Assembly (NCBI GenBank): GCA_025618425.1
Contig: CM046832.1
Span: forward strand, 70,945,187-71,009,186
Source: Heliocidaris tuberculata
Taxonomy: Eukaryota; Echinodermata; Echinoidea; Camarodonta; Echinometridae
DNA length: 64,000 nt
Direction of reading: 5' to 3'
Under the pieces are notes generated by a model, which worked only from the letters and a program-made list of their open reading frames with translations, was not told where the DNA came from and did no database searches. This document shows, one piece after another, positions 52,193-64,000 of the stretch; the first letter of the stretch is position 1, and each line of letters begins with the position of its first letter. Both the position numbers and the translations under genes were made by a program.

Positions 52193-53339
52193 AGGACTTT
52201 TTATTACGATGAAGTTAAAACTTATAGTACTCATCAGTTTCTTTATCTTTAATATTAACAATTTTCTATAACTCTTTCTTTATTTTTTTCTTTGTTTCTC
52301 CAGAGTCCCTTTATATGAATTGCGATATTATAATTTTTCACACATGATTGACGTTAAAAAAACAAACCTTTCAAAGAATCGTATGGTAGCCCAAGATAAA
52401 GCACTGTTTTCTGTCAAAAAGAGAGTGTATTTTTAGAATTTTTCAAAAGTTGCATGCACATATTCCGTAAGCAATCAAAAGCAAAATTCCACGTCTTGTT
52501 TTGGTGTTGGCCGTGAAAGGCCTTTTGATGGGTATATGAGCAAGTTATTCCGTATGAGTGCATGGTTAGCTATCTGAACGTGACCTTTAACTCAACTTTT
52601 TTTTCAAACGTTTGTAATCCCACATATAGATTGATGAATGGGACACACAATGAAGAACTGTTACAGCTATTTCGCACAATATTGTTTAGGTTGACACGAA
52701 ATAATTTGTCATGTATGGTTGAACAATGCTTTTTTTGTTGGTATGAGAACATTACGTATTTTTAGCAAACGGAATTGCAGTGCGGTTTTGGTAATTGCAT
52801 GAAAACCATTGATTGCGTTCGACATGCCGTTCATGTTTGCCACTTTATGTTTACTTTGACTGAGAGATATGTGCAATAAGTTGAAAGATCCAGTTGCATG
52901 CATTCAGCTCACATCCAAAGAGCAACATAAACATGATAAAATAATCAAGATGATGTCGAAGCTGTAAAACATTTTGTTTCCACGCACTTTGCTCATAAAT
53001 CACGTACGTTCTTCAAACTTTTGGGAGGCATTGACATTATGATAAGTTCGTTATAATTATAAATCTATATGATTTTATGAGAGCTCAAGTGATATGATCC
53101 ATTTTATCAAGCTCGTAAAGAAGTGGAAGTGGGCAGTGCATGGCGTAGCATATGGCTGTATTGGAGGGAGGGGGCATTTGGTCTTACTATATAGGGCTTC
53201 GAGGGGTATTGTAAATCGTATATCATTCCACCACCTTCCTTTCATATCATTTTTTCACCTCCCTTTCCGTAATCCCCACCCCCTGTCTCTCTTTCTTACT
53301 CTCTCCATTACTTTGAATAAAAAAAGAAAGAAGCAAGGT

Positions 53340-53342
<3 letters not shown>

Positions 53343-53399
<57 letters not shown>

Positions 53400-53633
53400 G
53401 TGAGAAATGAAAATGAGAGAATAATGGTTGCATAGCTTAAATCAAAGTTCCCCAGAGCTGTCCTCCCTTTTTGAATTTTTGCAAAGGTTGAAAAAATGTC
53501 TCCGCCGGGAATCGAACCCGGGTGGGGAACTTTGATTTAAGCTACGCAACCATTATTCTCTCATTTTCATTTCTCACAATTATAATTATTTCCACGAGAG
53601 TTGCCAAAGCTGTTGTATATGTTATTTCTTTAC

Positions 53634-53670
<37 letters not shown>

Positions 53671-53680
53671 TATCTTTCAA
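53343..53680. repeat. (TA)n-flanked hairpin with tRNA-like B box
   Basis: (TA)n at 53343-53396 and about 53637-53664 (then interrupted TA to 53672) enclose inverted arms of about 55 nt (53398-53452 and 53524-53578), nearly perfect (one internal mismatch noticed). The 71-nt loop holds, on the minus strand, ACCCGGGTTCGATTCCCGGC, a tRNA T-arm with a Pol III B box. No complete tRNA can be folded. Confidence 0.8.
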
Positions 53681-54873
53681 TTTTTCCAATTTTTCCTTAT
53701 TTTGCACCAAAATCGAGAACGCGTACAAAACTGATCTTAAATTCATATTTCCAATCGCCACAAAACTATAGGATGACTTTTGGCACAAGACCTACTTTTC
53801 CTCTGAACATGGTAAACACTAGGGAGAGAACGGAATGGAAAGCATGCTTATAAAGGTTACCATTGTTTTGTGATTTTGACGAACTCATAAAGTTTCACGA
53901 AATGGAGAAATCTCTACCGAAAAGGATGTTTGAAAATAAAATAAGTGGGACCTATATGCACCATTGCATGTAACATTCCAAAAAATAACATAAGAAGTAA
54001 CTTAAAAATGTTCGTCTCTCCATGATTAAACATTCTTGTGAAAAGAAAACGCAAATGTGTCAAGACTTGCAGTTCAGTCATCACCATCATAACAGAATGT
54101 TTTACAATCGCGTTTCTTTGATTTGCCGGGGAGCAAATTTGACGAGTCTCCCTCTGAGCTTCTTTTTAGTACCAGGAACAAAGCTCAAGTAGAGTTAACA
54201 ACATATCTTGGTCAAGATAAGGATTGCTGTCTTATCAATATTTAAACTTCTCACTGTCTATTTGAACAGACGAATCATGATCATCTCCAGAGATCATTAT
54301 AAAGATATATCAGGACAAAAATATATGACTGATTTGAGGTATGAGTTCGGACGCTATAATATTAGTACTCGGTTAGTATGCTATAAATGTGTTTAACTTC
54401 ACGTCGTATTTCATTTTTGAGCGCTGGAAATTTCATACTCAAAACCCAATACGGTTTATAATCCAAAATATTCAAGAGGGATGTGCGGTGTCGGTGCAGG
54501 TAGACTAAATGATCTGTCAGATCTATTTTAAAGAAGTTATTGTTGGATTCTTCTGGATCATGAGAGCATATTAAATATAAGAATAAATATGAAACTGAAC
54601 GAGGATCCCCCTTACTTACCAATCTAGACTTCAAGAGCGCACGCAATGTGTGCATCATCCCCATCTTTTCAAGGGAGCCTTTCTCTTCAATCATATTATC
54701 ATCCCCTTCTCACTAGCAGAGTTGTCGTATTTGTGATCGAAATGTTAAATTTGGTTTCATGAATTATTTCATTCAAAAGTTCTCAAATTTGCACTGTTTC
54801 GTTTGTTTGTTTGTTTGTTTTTCTTTTTATACATTCAAAACAACTTTCTATCATTGTTTAGTTTCCATTCCAG

Positions 54874-55001
54874 AGAAATAACCTCCACACGTATGAATGT
54901 CTGAGGACAGTTGGACCTTCGTCTCTCACTCTCACTCACAGTAGTCTATTCAAGTCAAATCCTTCTGAAGATCTAGACCATCAAGTGCTCCAAAAATCGA
55001 G
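54874..55001 (+). other. Candidate orphan coding exon of an unrecognised gene
   Basis: A good acceptor (GTTTCCATTCCAG) and donor (CGAG|GTAAAG) bound 128 nt open in only one frame, encoding RNNLHTYECLRTVGPSSL, a Thr/Ser stretch, then SNPSEDLDHQVLQKS. The composition is protein-like and GC-richer than its surroundings. I do not recognise the product and found no frame-compatible partner. It could be part of a long-intron gene or chance. Confidence 0.3.
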
Positions 55002-56220
55002 GTAAAGATATTCCTCCAGAGAATTATGGAGAGCTTGACTTTTGACATGATTTGGGTTCACCGCTTTGGATCAAGTCAAGATCTTTCTACGCGGTTGACT
55101 TTATACTGACAGCCTATATTTTGAAAGAATGCAACAGCCTTTGCGTAATAAAGAAAAAAATAATTCTGCATGTTGCGCTGAATCTTTCTATATTTTCCAT
55201 CTGCGAGTTTCAGTATCCTTTCATTTCAAACTCATAACACTTCAAGCAATTTCGAAGCACAACTTAGACAACTTAACATACATATTCTTGTGATCATTTT
55301 CAACGTTATGTGATATTTATGATAACTTTCGATTAGGCATTTTTTATGATTTAAAAAAAATCGATAGTCATGACTCTAACACGAAAACAATAATATTAAA
55401 TAGCTGATAGCGAAGAACAGAAAAGGAAAAAAATAGAGAAGTAAAACTAAACTTGATCTATAAGGTTGTGAATGGGTCCAATCAGAATGCAATTGGCAAG
55501 TTGTTGTCTGTTTAACGACTTGTATTTGGTGTCAACCTTGCATTACCATAAAGACAGACCAGCTACCATAAAGACAGGGAGCTAGCTGTCATTAAAGTGC
55601 TGCTCTCCATATTTCGGGCCTATTGTTGCACTTGATCTCCTCTACATTATGGTGGTATTTGCAGCTCATCAGAGCTCACAATCAATGGTGTCGCCGGGGG
55701 GGGGGGGGGGGGGGGGGGGGTCGTTCAAATTTTCTGCCAGATAAGTTGGTATTTTTCTTTGGTTCGGAAAAAACAACGAGTGTCCCCGTTTCAGTTAAGT
55801 CTTATCGGGAAATGATAGAAATCATTACTTTTTTGCTTGTTGAAAATTCTTTAAAATGTCTTTCAGCACATTTGAATAACCTTATAACCAGTTTTAACCT
55901 AATTATCGGCAAATATGAAAATCTACATTTGTTTGTCTTGTTGGAAAAAGCCTGTCATCATATTCGATCCGACACCCTCCCCTCACCCCGCCCCCCCCCC
56001 CCCCCCCCATTCAAGAATCATCTCATCTCACCTCGCAGAATTATTCTTCTTTCTAGCTTTAAAGTTTAATTTTATCCTCTGATAATATAGCACCCATTAT
56101 GACATCATATACCTCTCCTTGAAGTACTTAGGCCTACAAATATAGCCACATACCAAGATCACCTTTGTGTGTGTGTGTAAAAACAGGTTAATTTGAAGAC
56201 CATAATGAGAAGCAAAATAA
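55002..56220. other. Non-coding stretch with long G and C homopolymers
   Basis: No gene seen. 25 consecutive G at 55696-55720 and 18 C at 55991-56008 bracket about 270 bp. They may be degenerate ends of a CAGTGGCG-type element. Such runs are also prone to assembly error. Confidence 0.5.
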
Positions 56221-56241
56221 GGGATGGAGAAAACTGTTCTA

Positions 56242-58990
56242 GGACACCTACCCCCTAGACAACCACCCCCGGATAACCACCCCTAGGATAACCACCCTCT
56301 AGGACAACTACCCCCTAGGGCAACCACCCTCTAGGACGACTACACCCGGGACAATTACCCTCTAGGATGATTACCCCCCGACTAACTACCCCCTAGGGCA
56401 ACCACCCTCTAGGACAACTACCCCCGGACAACTACCCCCCCCAGACAACTACCCCCTAGGACAACCACCCTCTAGGACAACTACCCCCGGACAACTAACC
56501 CCCGGACAACTACCCCCCAGACAACTACCCTCTAGGACAACCACTCTCTAGGACAACCACCCCCTAGGAAAACTACCCCCGGACAAGTACCCCCGGACAA
56601 GTACCCCCCCCCCCCCGAGATCTACCCCCTAGGACAACCACCCTCGAGGAAAAGTAGCCCCCGGACAACTACCCCTTAGGACAACCACCCTCGAGGACAA
56701 GTACCCCCCGGACAACTACCTCTGAGGGCAACCACCCTCTAGGACATCTTCTTGACAAATACCACCTAAGGTAACTACCACCCAAATAACATTAACGACT
56801 TAGGGTAATTATCAATCGGACAACAACCGACATACTCTCACCCATGGTATGTAGGTCAACTATCCCCCAAACAGTTACAACTCCCAGGTACTCGATGGCA
56901 TTTAAACTGACTTCGGCCAAGGGAGGACGTGGAGGGGGGGGGGGGGGACCAACAATCAGTAAGGATATAATGAGCATCCAGAGGAGGAGGTATCTACCTC
57001 CCACTCTAAGAACTTTTGGGAAATCTGGTTATAAATAGAAAGATTTTGGTGCATTATAATGTTAAAATTCACCTCACCACGTGAAAATTATATGATTGCA
57101 GTTGAATGTGTCTGTACCCATGAGCACCGGGGGGGGGGGGGGGGGATATTCCCCTGGTAGTACATTTTTGTTTTAAAAGTTGGGTGTTTGAATTTCTTCA
57201 TCAAATTGGGTGAAAAATTCTGTGATTTTTTGTACGTTGAATTTCTTCATCAAATTTGGGTGAAAAATTCTGTGATTTTTTTTTTTTCAAAGGTAACGTT
57301 CTGAGAATTTCTATGATATATTCAATATTAAATACCAACTGGGAAGGGTATAAGAGGTTGCTCTCCACAGTAAGATCTTCTGGAAAATTGGGGGTTACAA
57401 CCAAGGCTTTGAGTGAGTATAAGTAGGCCTATGCATTTTCATGAATAATAATCCAATATCTTGCCGTGTTTCCTACTGAAAAATAACAATCTACAACGGT
57501 CTGCGAGAAAAATGCAGATAGAATCTATGGCCCCAAATGATAATTATAACTGTCACTTGTATAGCGCATAATCAATTAAAACTGCTGTATGCGCTTTAGA
57601 GCTATCCAAGATTATTACAATACCAACAAATATGAGTTTTGATTCCTCTTAATAATAATAGTTACTGAAATAATACACAGAAAGTGAAACATAAAAAAAG
57701 CATTAATTCCTGGAAATTATTTCGTGTGTAAACATAATCTTCTTTCTTTTTCAATCAATTTTCCAAATTTTTTCTTAGTGTCAGGTATTTTAATACAGTT
57801 TGTCGAATTTTGCCCAATTTACTGAAATTGTTGCCGAAATTTGCCAGAACTTTGCCCAATTGAAAAGGCATAAATTTCCGAACTTTGTGATCTAACACCC
57901 CATACTATTTTTAAATCGACCAACCACAGCGAGCGGGACCCCCCCCCCCCAAAAAAGGGCGTTTTTTGTTTAAATGATAGTTAGTATACATCAACTATTT
58001 TTTTTTTGGGGGGGGGGTTAATGTGAAAAACTAGGTTTTATTGTTGGAGGTTGGAGTAGGAACAATTAAGCGAGCAAGTATGAGCGCAAACAAACACTTC
58101 TCTTTTCCTCTTTTAATAAAATTTAGTATATTATCTGGGTTTTATTGCTGCAAGTCAGGGCTGGAATTGTGCTAAAGGCCATATTAATTCTATTTTGGCG
58201 AACGAGCGTAGCGAACAGGCACGATCTTGTTCAATGTGATGTTAAGTCCAATTTGGGGTATTTTTCCTAGAGGGTGGTTGTCCCGGGGGTAGTTGTCTGG
58301 GGAGAAGTTAGTTGTCCTAGAGGGTGGTTGCCCTAGGGGGTAGTTGTCGAGGGGGGGGGGGTAGTTGTCCGGAGGTAGTTGTCCGGGGGTAGTTGTCCTA
58401 GAGGGTAGTTGTCCTAGAGGGTGGTTGTCCTAGGGGGTAGTTGTCTGGGGGGTAGTTGTCCGGGGGGGGGGGTAGTTGTCCTAGAGGGTGATAGCCCTAT
58501 GGGGTAGTTGTCCTAGAGGGTGGTTGCCCTAGGGGATAGTTGTCTGGGGGTAGTTGTCCGGGGGTAGTTGTCGTCCTAGGGGTGATTGTCCTAGAGGGTG
58601 GTTGTCCTAGAGGGTAGTTGTCTGGGGGTAGCTGTCCGGGGGTAGTTGTCCGGGGGGTAGTTGTCGGGGGGGGGGTAGCTGTCCGGGGGGTGGTTGTCCA
58701 GAGTATTTGTCCTAGAGGGTAGTTGTCCGGGGTAGTTGTCCTAGAGGGTGGTTGTCCTAGGGGGTAGTTGTCTGGGGGTAGTTGTCCGGGGGGTAGTTGT
58801 CCTAGAGTGTGGTTGCCCTAGGGGGTAGTTAGTCGGGGGGTAATCATCCTAGAGGGTAATTGTCCCCGGGGGTAGTCGTCCTAGAGGGTGGTTGCCCTAG
58901 GGGGTAGTTGTCCTAGGAGGTAGTTGTCCTAGAGGGTGGTAATCCTAGGAGTGGTTATCCGGGGGGTGGTTGTCCAGGGGGTAGGTGTCC
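56242..58990. mobile_element. Foldback transposon with tandem-repeat inverted arms
   Basis: The left arm (56242 to about 56890) is an array of about 14-16-bp units such as CTAGGACAACCACCCT and GGACAACTACCCCC. The right arm (about 58265-58990) is its reverse complement. The outermost units match best: GGACACCTACCCCCTAGACA against the complement of the right end. An exact 9-bp direct repeat, GGAGAAAAC, lies just outside (56226-56234 and 58998-59006). The about 1.4-kb middle has no transposase ORF. Known from memory: Drosophila FB and sea urchin TU elements have this architecture with units near 15 bp. Confidence 0.8.
57188..57290. repeat. Two-copy tandem repeat, about 48 bp
   Basis: AATTTCTTCATCAAATTKGG followed by TGAAAAATTCTGTGATTTTT occurs twice, in the middle of the foldback element, after a 17-G run at 57129-57145. 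Confidence 0.85.
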
Positions 58991-61900
58991 GGATATGGGA
59001 GAAAACAAATCTACCCGCAAATGACGCAGTGTCGATTAACTATTCTTTTGGGAATGGCGTATTTATTTTATTTTATTTTATTTTTCAAATCTTAAATTAG
59101 AGACCAGGGAAGGTGGGTAGAGTTGAGCCTGGTACCATTTCATGTTTTCTGAGAAGCACTGGGCCGAAGAAGGACGGGGTCTCTATCTCGCAGGCCAAAT
59201 CGCATAACTCCATGACGTCATTAGCCTAATACAGTTTGGTTGAAATTCCGTGCACACACGTCACAATGGAAGTAACTCTTATTTTTGCTTCGGAAGCTGA
59301 CGGTCCAATATTCGCCCATTTTCTGAATAACTGTCGGTTAACTTTTAGATATGTGGATGAAATTGATCTTTCATTTCATTTTCTTCCTTACTTTTTCCTT
59401 CCAGGGTTGCATGATTCTCCTTTTCTGAGAGATTCGTACTTTGGAAGGGTAAAATCATTGTCAATAATTCGTCGAAATCGTCTATATAATGCAACTAATA
59501 ATTTCTTATTACCATTCTACTCTTTACACATCCTCTCTTCTTACCTTTAACACTAAAAAGGGCCAGGTTATTTTGGCGCTCTCTCAGCCGGGGGTTGGGG
59601 GTGGATTCTCAGCCACGGAGTGACAAAAAATTTCTGCAACTTTTGCACACAGATTTTTGAATTATCACAATTTATTATTTACATATTCGCGAATTGACAA
59701 TTCAGCATTGTATACAATACATATGGAGAAATTTTTATCTGTGCACTGTCGTGACTTCTCTCTTTCCCCATCATATGACTAATTCCTAACCTGCCTGAGA
59801 AATTTAGCTTCTTTTCAGGGGGTAAGTGGTCTCAAAGCTTCGCATGAATGGGCGGCTTCATATTCAATATAAATCTCAATTTTGCAAGTTAACAGAGTAA
59901 TATTTCATCCCCTTTTCATTGATGTTTCATATAATGTATTTCACATCTTACTATAATCTGAGAAACTGAATTTTACAGGCAAGCGGAAGGCTTCAAACGA
60001 GTGGAGGGGGCGTACCCCAGCTTTACCCTATGAGGGATACGCCACTGACATTATCACTCTTGCACTGCGTTGTTTTCAAAATGTTATATTAAACAAACGT
60101 AATTTATGTTTTCATGAAAATAAGTGTATATGTGTTATTTAAGCGCTGTAAGGTTAACAAGATTACTTGGCTCGTATGATATGCCATAAATAACATGAAC
60201 AAATATTATCCGTCGTGTTGTACTCAAATTTCGTTCTATTTTTTAGAACTATCACTAGCTTTCAATGTTGTTGTGCAGAAGAGCACGAGAAAGAAGCGAA
60301 GTATAAAGGGGGAAAAGAAAAGAAGAGAAAAGATGGCATCTTGCTCTGAGCATTTCGATTAGTTAATGGCAATGAATGCTCAGGTGGTGATTGAGACTAA
60401 AAGCTTGAGATCTTCAACCATATTCGAATAAGAGTGCAAACTAAACAGAGCCTTGGGAAATATGAGCTTAAAGGGGGAAAATAATCAATGGATTATTCTT
60501 CGTTCCAATTACAAACAATTAAACGCTGAAGCCATAACTTTTTATCATTCCATCAATAAAACAGGCGATCAGTAAACAATAACAATACCCAGTGATGCTG
60601 TTTGCGATGATGTAAGTTTGAAACATTCTTATAAAGAGGTCACTTTGTAAAATCACGACAAATTCACATGCCTTGTGGTGATATCTACTCGATTTAGATT
60701 GGTTTAATCTCTGATAAGTAAGATTTGCATCTTTAACGATGGATGTGGATTCCGCTACTAGACTATGTATAACAAGAGCATTGTTGTTGTTTTTTGAAAC
60801 AGTTTTGTTTATATACCGGGTGTGGTGAAGGAGGGGTATAGACTCGAATTTAGGTTATTATCTTTGCCTTTTCCAGACCTAAAGGGAATCGGTAACTTTA
60901 ATTGTGGAGGCTTGATTTAATAAATTGTTGAATTATTTTGATATCTGTTTTGTATAATGATGTTCAAAAGGATAAATAAAAAGCCAGGCATAAAAAGGCT
61001 TTCAAATATACAATGTTATTATTAAGATATCTATGACTGATTACTGCCATTTACGAAACCATAAAAAGTACACTTTAATCTAACACTGCAGTCTATGAGA
61101 GAAAATGAGTATGGCATTTCCGGTCACTTGTAAATAAATTTACTTGTTTGAAGCACATGATGATTTTGAAGTGCATTTTTTTCCTGGGCTTCATGTTTAC
61201 ACCATATTACATACACTGATAGCATGTAGGGCCAGGCAGCTCAGATTTTATCAAGCCTCTACAAAGTTACCAATTCATTTTAAATTCTGATGTTCATTCA
61301 TAAGCATTTGTTTCTTGGCGTTAAACATTATAATTAGTAACAATATTGTATCATCAGAAAATTGTAGAAAAAAGAAGGAAATGCCTTCTCAATTTTCTGT
61401 GTGTTGACCGTAATTTACAAAGGACGACGATAATAATTGATTCAAGATAAAATTTGATATTGTGGGGCTATGTGACGAGAAAAAAAAGAAAGCTTATAAT
61501 AATGATGGTGAGTTTGGTATATTTTCTCTCATTGAATATTCTTGTTTTTATTATAATAATAAAAATATTAAGTATAATAACAACAATAACTATTACGCTA
61601 AAGGATCACTTTAAGCTGTTTATTATTATCACCATCACCATCATCATCATTATCATCATCATCATCATCATCATCATTATCATTATTATCATTATCATTA
61701 TTAGTAGTAGTAGCAGTAGTATTAGTAGTAGTAGTATTATTATTGCTTTGTCCACAACCTAATGGTCAGTTTGTAAATAAAACAGGAACCGGACCTTATC
61801 CTGTTTTAGTATCGTATTAAACAAGTCCTCTTCTTATTATTAATTTCTCTTTTTAATACAAGACTTTTCGCAGGATATCTGCTGTTCCAGGCAGGCTTGC

Positions 61901-62026
61901 CTTCTGTATGGTCTCAAAGGATACGTCTTAAGCCAAGAAACTTTTGTGTCTGGTTTTTGCTCCCCAAGGAACCGATCACTATTTGTACTACCCTTGCTTT
62001 CACCTTCCATATCCTTTTTCATATCC

Positions 62027-62334
62027 TTCTTCTTCTTCTTCTTCTTCTTCTTCTTCTTCTTCTTCTTCTTCTTCTTCTTCTTCTTCTTCTTCTTCTTCTT
62101 CTTCTTCTTCTTCTTCTTCTTCTTCTTCTTCTTCTTCTTCTTCTTCTTCTTCTTCTTCTTCTTCTTCTTCTTCTTCTTCTTCTTCTTCTTCCTCCTCTTC
62201 CTCCTCCTCCTCCTCCTCCTCCTCCTCTTCTTCTTCTTCTCCTTCTCCTTCTTTTTCTTTCTTCTCTTCTTCTTCTTCTTCTTCTTCTTCTTCTTCTTCT
62301 TCTTCTTCTTCTTCTTCTTCTTCTTCTTCTTCTT

Positions 62335-62363
<29 letters not shown>
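62027..62363. repeat. Long (TTC)n / (GAA)n tract, about 335 bp
   Basis: Nearly pure CTT/TTC with a CCT-enriched interruption at about 62190-62265. The poly-Ser, poly-Leu, poly-Phe, poly-Lys and poly-Arg open frames here are artefacts. Long GAA/TTC runs can form triplex DNA and are length-unstable. Confidence 0.95.
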
Positions 62364-62365
<2 letters not shown>

Positions 62366-62689
62366 TTATTATTGTTATTATTATTATTATCATCGTTATC
62401 ATTATGGCCTAGTGTATCATGATAATTATATGCAGTATTGCACAATATCATTTTATCCCCACAAGTCGAACGAGCAACCCCCATCCCATTATATAATAAA
62501 GTCTTGCAGGTAAAGGCATAAAGCGATTATGCAGGATAACTTTTATGATTTTTGCTTGATACATAATGTTTGAAGATGCTGATTCAGACTCAAGTTATCA
62601 TGAGAAAATCATGCAACAGTTAACCCTCGACTTTATCCCATTATTCAGAGTCTTTCGTTTTTAGCATGTGATGTGCTTTTCACAATGCA

Positions 62690-62977
62690 AAGTGGCGTAG
62701 CTACGAGGACACGGGTAGATGCATACCCCCCCCCCCCCCTTGTATGGCGTAAAGAAAAGAGAGGGGAGGAAAGGAGAAAAGGAGAGAAAATGAAAAGTAA
62801 CAAGAAAAGAATGATGGAAAGGAATGTGAAAAGGAGACAAGAGGACCCTGTCCTAAAGATATACCCTTAATCGATGGTCTTACAATTTCTTATTTCATAC
62901 ACCTAGTAAGATCGGTCTCCCCCCCCCCCCCCATCACACCAGTGCCTCCATTAATGCCTGGACACACTACGCCACTG
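62690..62977. mobile_element. Degenerate MITE with AGTGGCGTAG...CTACGCCACTG ends
   Basis: Short inverted ends AGTGGCGTAG and CTACGCCACT enclose poly-C runs and an A/G-rich middle. Similar in style to the better-preserved element at 20318-20541. No clear target duplication. Confidence 0.5.
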
Positions 62978-64000
62978 ACAGCCCACATAAATTTACGATC
63001 GCCATGCACCAAAGTAGTGCTCAATTTATTTCGACGGATCATCTTTTTAACCCTTTTTGAAATCTACTTTTTAATGTCACATCGGCTGCTCGATTTATTT
63101 CCCCCATTCATTTCTTGTGAAAAAAAAAGAGAAAAGGAAATCTCGGTACCTGTTACGACCAGATTTGCATTCTTGGCTCCTCGTATGCAGTCCCTCAGTC
63201 CCTGATATTAAACGCATTATATCACCTTGTCAATATTTAAACAGAAGTCCATCTAAACTCTGAGGTTGTTTGATTAGATCTCGCTGGGTATATATAGACC
63301 TGAAGGTCCCCAGGAATTATTGGGGGTTCTTATCGTATTTCATTTATCTACCAGGGTTCACATAGTTCAGCAGAACTTTAAGAGTTTAATAAAATGAATC
63401 ATTATGGTCAGTGATTTTTCTCCCAGGGTCAGACAACAAACAATAAAGATTTAAAAGGTCACTAACATGTCGAAGATGTAGAATTATATAATACACTATT
63501 ATCAAACTATGGAATTGAAAGAAAATATGTCAGAAAGTTCCACATTAATAATAGTTCTTATTGCATGAATATAGCATATGTGTACATGTCTGAACTTAAC
63601 AGTTTAATTTGGTACCTAGGGACCCATTTGTTTAATTTGACTTAATCTTAACTTTTCTTTTAGACAAAAGGAGAGGAGGAAGAGAAACGTTTTATACGTT
63701 TTATATAATTGTATAAGTCCTCACTTTGCCTTCCGAAGTAAAAAAATATCTGAAGAAATCATTATCCGGGCTCAATAATATGTCGAAGAGATGGACTTGA
63801 AAGTGTATATTAATGTACTGCAGAAATTGCTATTTCTGGATTAAAAGATTGTCACAATGTTGAAATAAAATGTACGTTAGTATAACATCAGCAAAAGCAG
63901 TGTTAATGCTTTTAACATGAAGAAATAGAAAGAGAAGAAGAAGAGGATACCATGGAACAAAATGAGAACAACATTTTGGAGAGAGCTTAGATAATTCTAC

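Larger units (their letters stand above)
59010..64000. other. Terminal intergenic region
   Basis: No gene recognised. Mostly AT-rich, with ATT/ATC/TAG triplets at 61620-61745, a long TTC tract and a probable CAGTGGCG-type element. One weak exon-like segment (59405-59448) was considered and not called. Confidence 0.5.

Noticed and set aside
52562..52765. Opposed open frames on both strands near 52.6 kb
   Set aside because: AT-rich, short, and without splice or family evidence.
53500..53530. tRNA gene on the minus strand
   Set aside because: Only the T-arm and B box are present; no D-arm, anticodon stem or closed acceptor stem can be drawn.
59405..59448. Exon-like segment encoding LHDSPFLRDSYFGR after a strong pyrimidine tract
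   Set aside because: Only 44 nt, and its open phase does not match the exon-like segment at 54874-55001, so they cannot be joined directly.
61840..62513. Long open frames of poly-Lys, poly-Leu, poly-Ser, poly-Phe and poly-Arg
   Set aside because: All are translations of one TTC/GAA microsatellite in different frames.

Overview
The window is eukaryotic genomic DNA. It is AT-rich, has short exons with GT-AG introns, and is dense in microsatellites and short inverted-repeat (MITE or foldback) elements. Two protein-coding genes can be reconstructed, both on the plus strand. The two proteins plus the style of the repeats (a foldback element with tandem repeats in its arms, TTAA-flanked MITEs, a MITE carrying TTAGGG-type repeats) suggest a marine invertebrate deuterostome, most likely a sea urchin. 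The species assignment is an inference.

Layout. 1-3300: repeat-rich upstream DNA with (TTC)n, (ATA)n and (TAG)n tracts and a CRE/CACGT-rich repeat cluster. 3300-27269: a CFAP20DC (C3orf67-type) gene. I rebuilt it as 19 coding exons with consistent phases, 945 codons plus stop. A 5'-UTR extension precedes exon 1 and carries upstream ATGs in all three frames, and a probable non-coding first exon ends at 3390. Its introns hold several MITEs, a decayed duplicate of exon 10, a CT-microsatellite polypyrimidine tract, and a possible 30-nt cassette microexon. 27270-36990: 3' flank without recognisable exons, holding foldback MITEs and a CT-rich minisatellite. 36990-41039: promoter region and gene for a Kruppel-like factor of the KLF15 type. 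It has a 501-codon uninterrupted ORF, a 5'-UTR intron, a TATA plus initiator core promoter, and a possible distal promoter with three CCAAT boxes.

41040-64000: about 23 kb with no confident gene. It contains two adjacent MITEs, a MITE carrying telomere-like repeats, a near-perfect hairpin with a tRNA-like B box between two (TA)n tracts, one candidate orphan exon, a ~2.75 kb foldback element whose inverted arms are short tandem repeats, and a ~335-bp TTC/GAA tract. The two genes are not obviously linked in function: one is a predicted ciliary protein, the other a transcription factor.

No RNA gene, CRISPR array or intact transposase was found. Nearly all other open frames are short, repeat-derived or featureless.
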